Assembly: GCA_016215085.1 (NCBI GenBank)
Contig: JACRMD010000312.1
Coordinates: 1-7,357, forward strand
Origin: Solirubrobacterales bacterium
Lineage (GTDB): Bacteria > Actinomycetota > Thermoleophilia > Solirubrobacterales > Solirubrobacteraceae
Length of the DNA: 7,357 bases
Direction of reading: 5' to 3'
Shown here: piece after piece, positions 6,382 to 7,357 of the stretch
Numbering within the stretch: position 1 is the stretch's first letter
Layout: each line of letters starts with the position of its first letter
Program-made: the position numbers and the translations under genes
Notes under the pieces: model-generated
The model's input: only the letters and a program-made list of their open reading frames with translations
Databases searched by the model: none
What the model was told of the DNA's origin: nothing

Positions 6382-6486
6382 GCAGCCAGTACACCGGGGC
6401 GGCCGTCGCGGTTCCCGTAGTTGCCCGCACGCGCGCGCGGGGGCTGCGCGGATGGCGACGCCGCGGCCGCGCGGGACGCTGCGGGC
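6382..6486. promoter_or_regulatory. divergent intergenic region, unknown secreted protein / CoA-binding protein
   Basis: These 105 bases separate two divergent genes and should contain both promoters. On the minus strand a GGGAAC stretch (6412-6417) resembles the -35 element of some ECF or SigB-type promoters, but no matching -10 is clear. On the plus strand the alternating CG run (6428-6440) and the palindrome CGCGGCCGCG have no assigned role. GGGAC, ten or so bases before the 6487 ATG, is a fair ribosome-binding site. Confidence 0.35.
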
Positions 6487-6972
6487 ATGTCCACCACGCT
6501 TCACGACGCGGCGCAGGAGTTCCTGGCGCAGCACACGATCGCCGTTGCCGGCGTGTCGCGCGACCCCAAGCAGGCGGCGAACCTCGTCTACCGGCGGCTG
6601 CGCGAGCACGGCTACCGCGTCTTCCCGATCAACCCCAACGCGACCGAGGTCGAGGGCGACCCGTGCTACCCCGGCGTCGAGGCGCTGCCGGAGCCGGTCG
6701 ACGGCGTCGTCGCCGTGACCACCCCGGCGGTGGCGCTGGAGATCGCGCGCGGGTGCGCGGCGGCCGGCGTGCCGCGGCTGTGGCTGCACCGCGGCATCGG
6801 CCAGGGCTCCACCTCGCCCGAGGCCGTGGCGTTCTGCCACGAGCACGGCATCAAGGTGATCCCCGGCGGCTGCCCCAACATGTACGGCGTCCTGTCGGAC
6901 CCCGGCCACCGCTGCATGCGCGTCCTGCTGACCGCGACGCACAGGATCCCGCGCGAGCTCACCCCGGCGTGA
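6487..6972 (+). CDS. CoA-binding domain protein (YccU-like Rossmann fold)
   Basis: This 161-residue cytoplasmic protein consists of one CoA_binding_2 Rossmann domain, the same fold as the N-terminal domain of succinyl-CoA synthetase alpha. Strand 1 and the nucleotide loop are IAVAGVSRDPKQAANLVYR (18-36), followed by HGYRVFPINPN (41-51), a hallmark of the family. Strand 4 is VDGVVAVTTPAVALEI (71-86), then LWLHRGIGQGSTSPEAV (98-114). The end has GIKVIPGGCPNMYG (121-134) and DPGHRCMR (138-145), typical of a subfamily that keeps a C-P pair and a H-R-C motif in place of the DRC of E. coli YccU. Length is normal for stand-alone members. No family member has a well-established reaction; CoA or nucleotide binding is inferred from fold. 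The ATG at 6487 has GGGAC upstream and lacks the odd Arg/Ala-rich extension of the earlier in-frame start at 6421. Confidence 0.92.
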   Translation: MSTTLHDAAQEFLAQHTIAVAGVSRDPKQAANLVYRRLREHGYRVFPINPNATEVEGDPCYPGVEALPEPVDGVVAVTTPAVALEIARGCAAAGVPRLWLHRGIGQGSTSPEAVAFCHEHGIKVIPGGCPNMYGVLSDPGHRCMRVLLTATHRIPRELTPA

Positions 6973-7006
6973 CGGAAGCGGCGGCGATGCACCGTTCGTA
7001 GGACGA

Positions 7007-7357
7007 ATGCACGCCGGAACCGTCTCCCCGCTGCGGCTCCCGCAGGACGCCGGGCCCGCCGTCGGGCGAGCCCGGCGCCACGCCGCGCGCCGCTACGTGG
7101 CCGTCGCGCTCGCCGCCGCGACGGCGATCCTCACCGGCGCCATGGTCCTCGGCGCCGACCCCGCGCCCACGCCGCTCGTGCGCGCCGCGCCGCCCGGCGC
7201 GACGCTGGCCGACGCCGCGCGCGCCGCCGACCGCGGCGACGTCCTGACCGCCGTCGGCATCGCCGCCGACCTGGGCCAGCCCGAGCAGGACCGCATCCGG
7301 CGCAAGATCAGCCGCGTGCTGGCCGCCCAGGCCGCGGCCGCCGTCGCCGCCGGCGAC
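7007..7357 (+). CDS. unknown single-pass membrane protein, 5' part only
   Basis: I do not recognise this gene. From the ATG at 7007, 117 codons stay open to the right edge with almost only G/C third positions, which supports real coding. Residues 1-29 are a basic, probably cytoplasmic tail (RARRHAARR, 21-29). One hydrophobic segment, VAVALAAATAILTGAMVLGA (31-50), could be a membrane anchor or an uncleaved signal. A Pro-rich stretch (51-64) follows, then Ala-rich helices (about 66-90 and 93-116), including QPEQDRIRRKISRVLAAQ (91-108). The predicted arrangement is N-in with the helices outside. AGGA lies three bases before the ATG, closer than usual. The gene starts 34 bases after the CoA-binding gene and could share its transcript. 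The missing C-terminal part is needed to name it. Confidence 0.6.
   Translation, partial: MHAGTVSPLRLPQDAGPAVGRARRHAARRYVAVALAAATAILTGAMVLGADPAPTPLVRAAPPGATLADAARAADRGDVLTAVGIAADLGQPEQDRIRRKISRVLAAQAAAAVAAGD

Noticed and set aside
6412..6417. GGGAAC as the -35 box of an alternative-sigma promoter for the 6381 gene
   Set aside because: No matching -10 sequence at the right spacing could be picked out; a single short box is not enough.
5354..6430. A 358-codon minus-strand open frame spanning the STAS and secreted-protein genes
   Set aside because: It is an out-of-frame Arg/Ala-rich reading of both genes and shows no domain.

Overview
The window is very GC-rich, and third codon positions in the real genes are almost always G or C, so most long open frames are only shadows of true genes. 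The gene content fits a high-GC actinobacterium. The likeliest group is the deep-branching soil Thermoleophilia (Solirubrobacterales/Conexibacter type): type IV pilus genes sit beside a secreted RTX-repeat protein with a Cys-paired basic C-terminal domain, and several small actinobacterial-type proteins follow. That placement is an inference from gene types, not from a marker gene.

Layout. Positions 1-1404 (minus strand, running off the left edge) encode a nearly complete MFS sugar porter. A 139-base gap separates it from a divergent plus-strand pair, pilT (1544-2638) and pilC (2642-3847), three bases apart: the retraction ATPase and the inner-membrane platform of a type IV pilus. Next on the plus strand is a secreted calcium-binding RTX-repeat protein (about 3925-5052). 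From 5080 to 6381 everything readable is on the minus strand. In order of transcription this is a small secreted protein of unknown function (6381-5983), an intact STAS anti-sigma-factor antagonist (5904-5533), a short two-helix membrane protein (5459-5217) and, overlapping it by 4 bases, the first few dozen codons of a TetR regulator that is broken off against the convergent RTX gene. On the plus strand follow a CoA-binding-domain protein (6487-6972) and the start of an unknown single-pass membrane protein (7007 to the right edge).

How it works together. pilT and pilC act in one machine; their usual partners (pilB, pilins, pilMNOPQ) are not in the window. The RTX protein may be an envelope or surface protein near the pilus, but only position supports this. 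The membrane protein plus TetR pair looks like a small regulatory cassette that has decayed by deletion. The sugar porter, STAS protein and CoA-binding protein look like independent housekeeping or accessory genes.

I saw no rRNA, tRNA, CRISPR array, insertion sequence or phage gene, and no convincing new multi-gene system. The points most worth checking are the decayed TetR/membrane-protein cassette and the architecture of the RTX protein.
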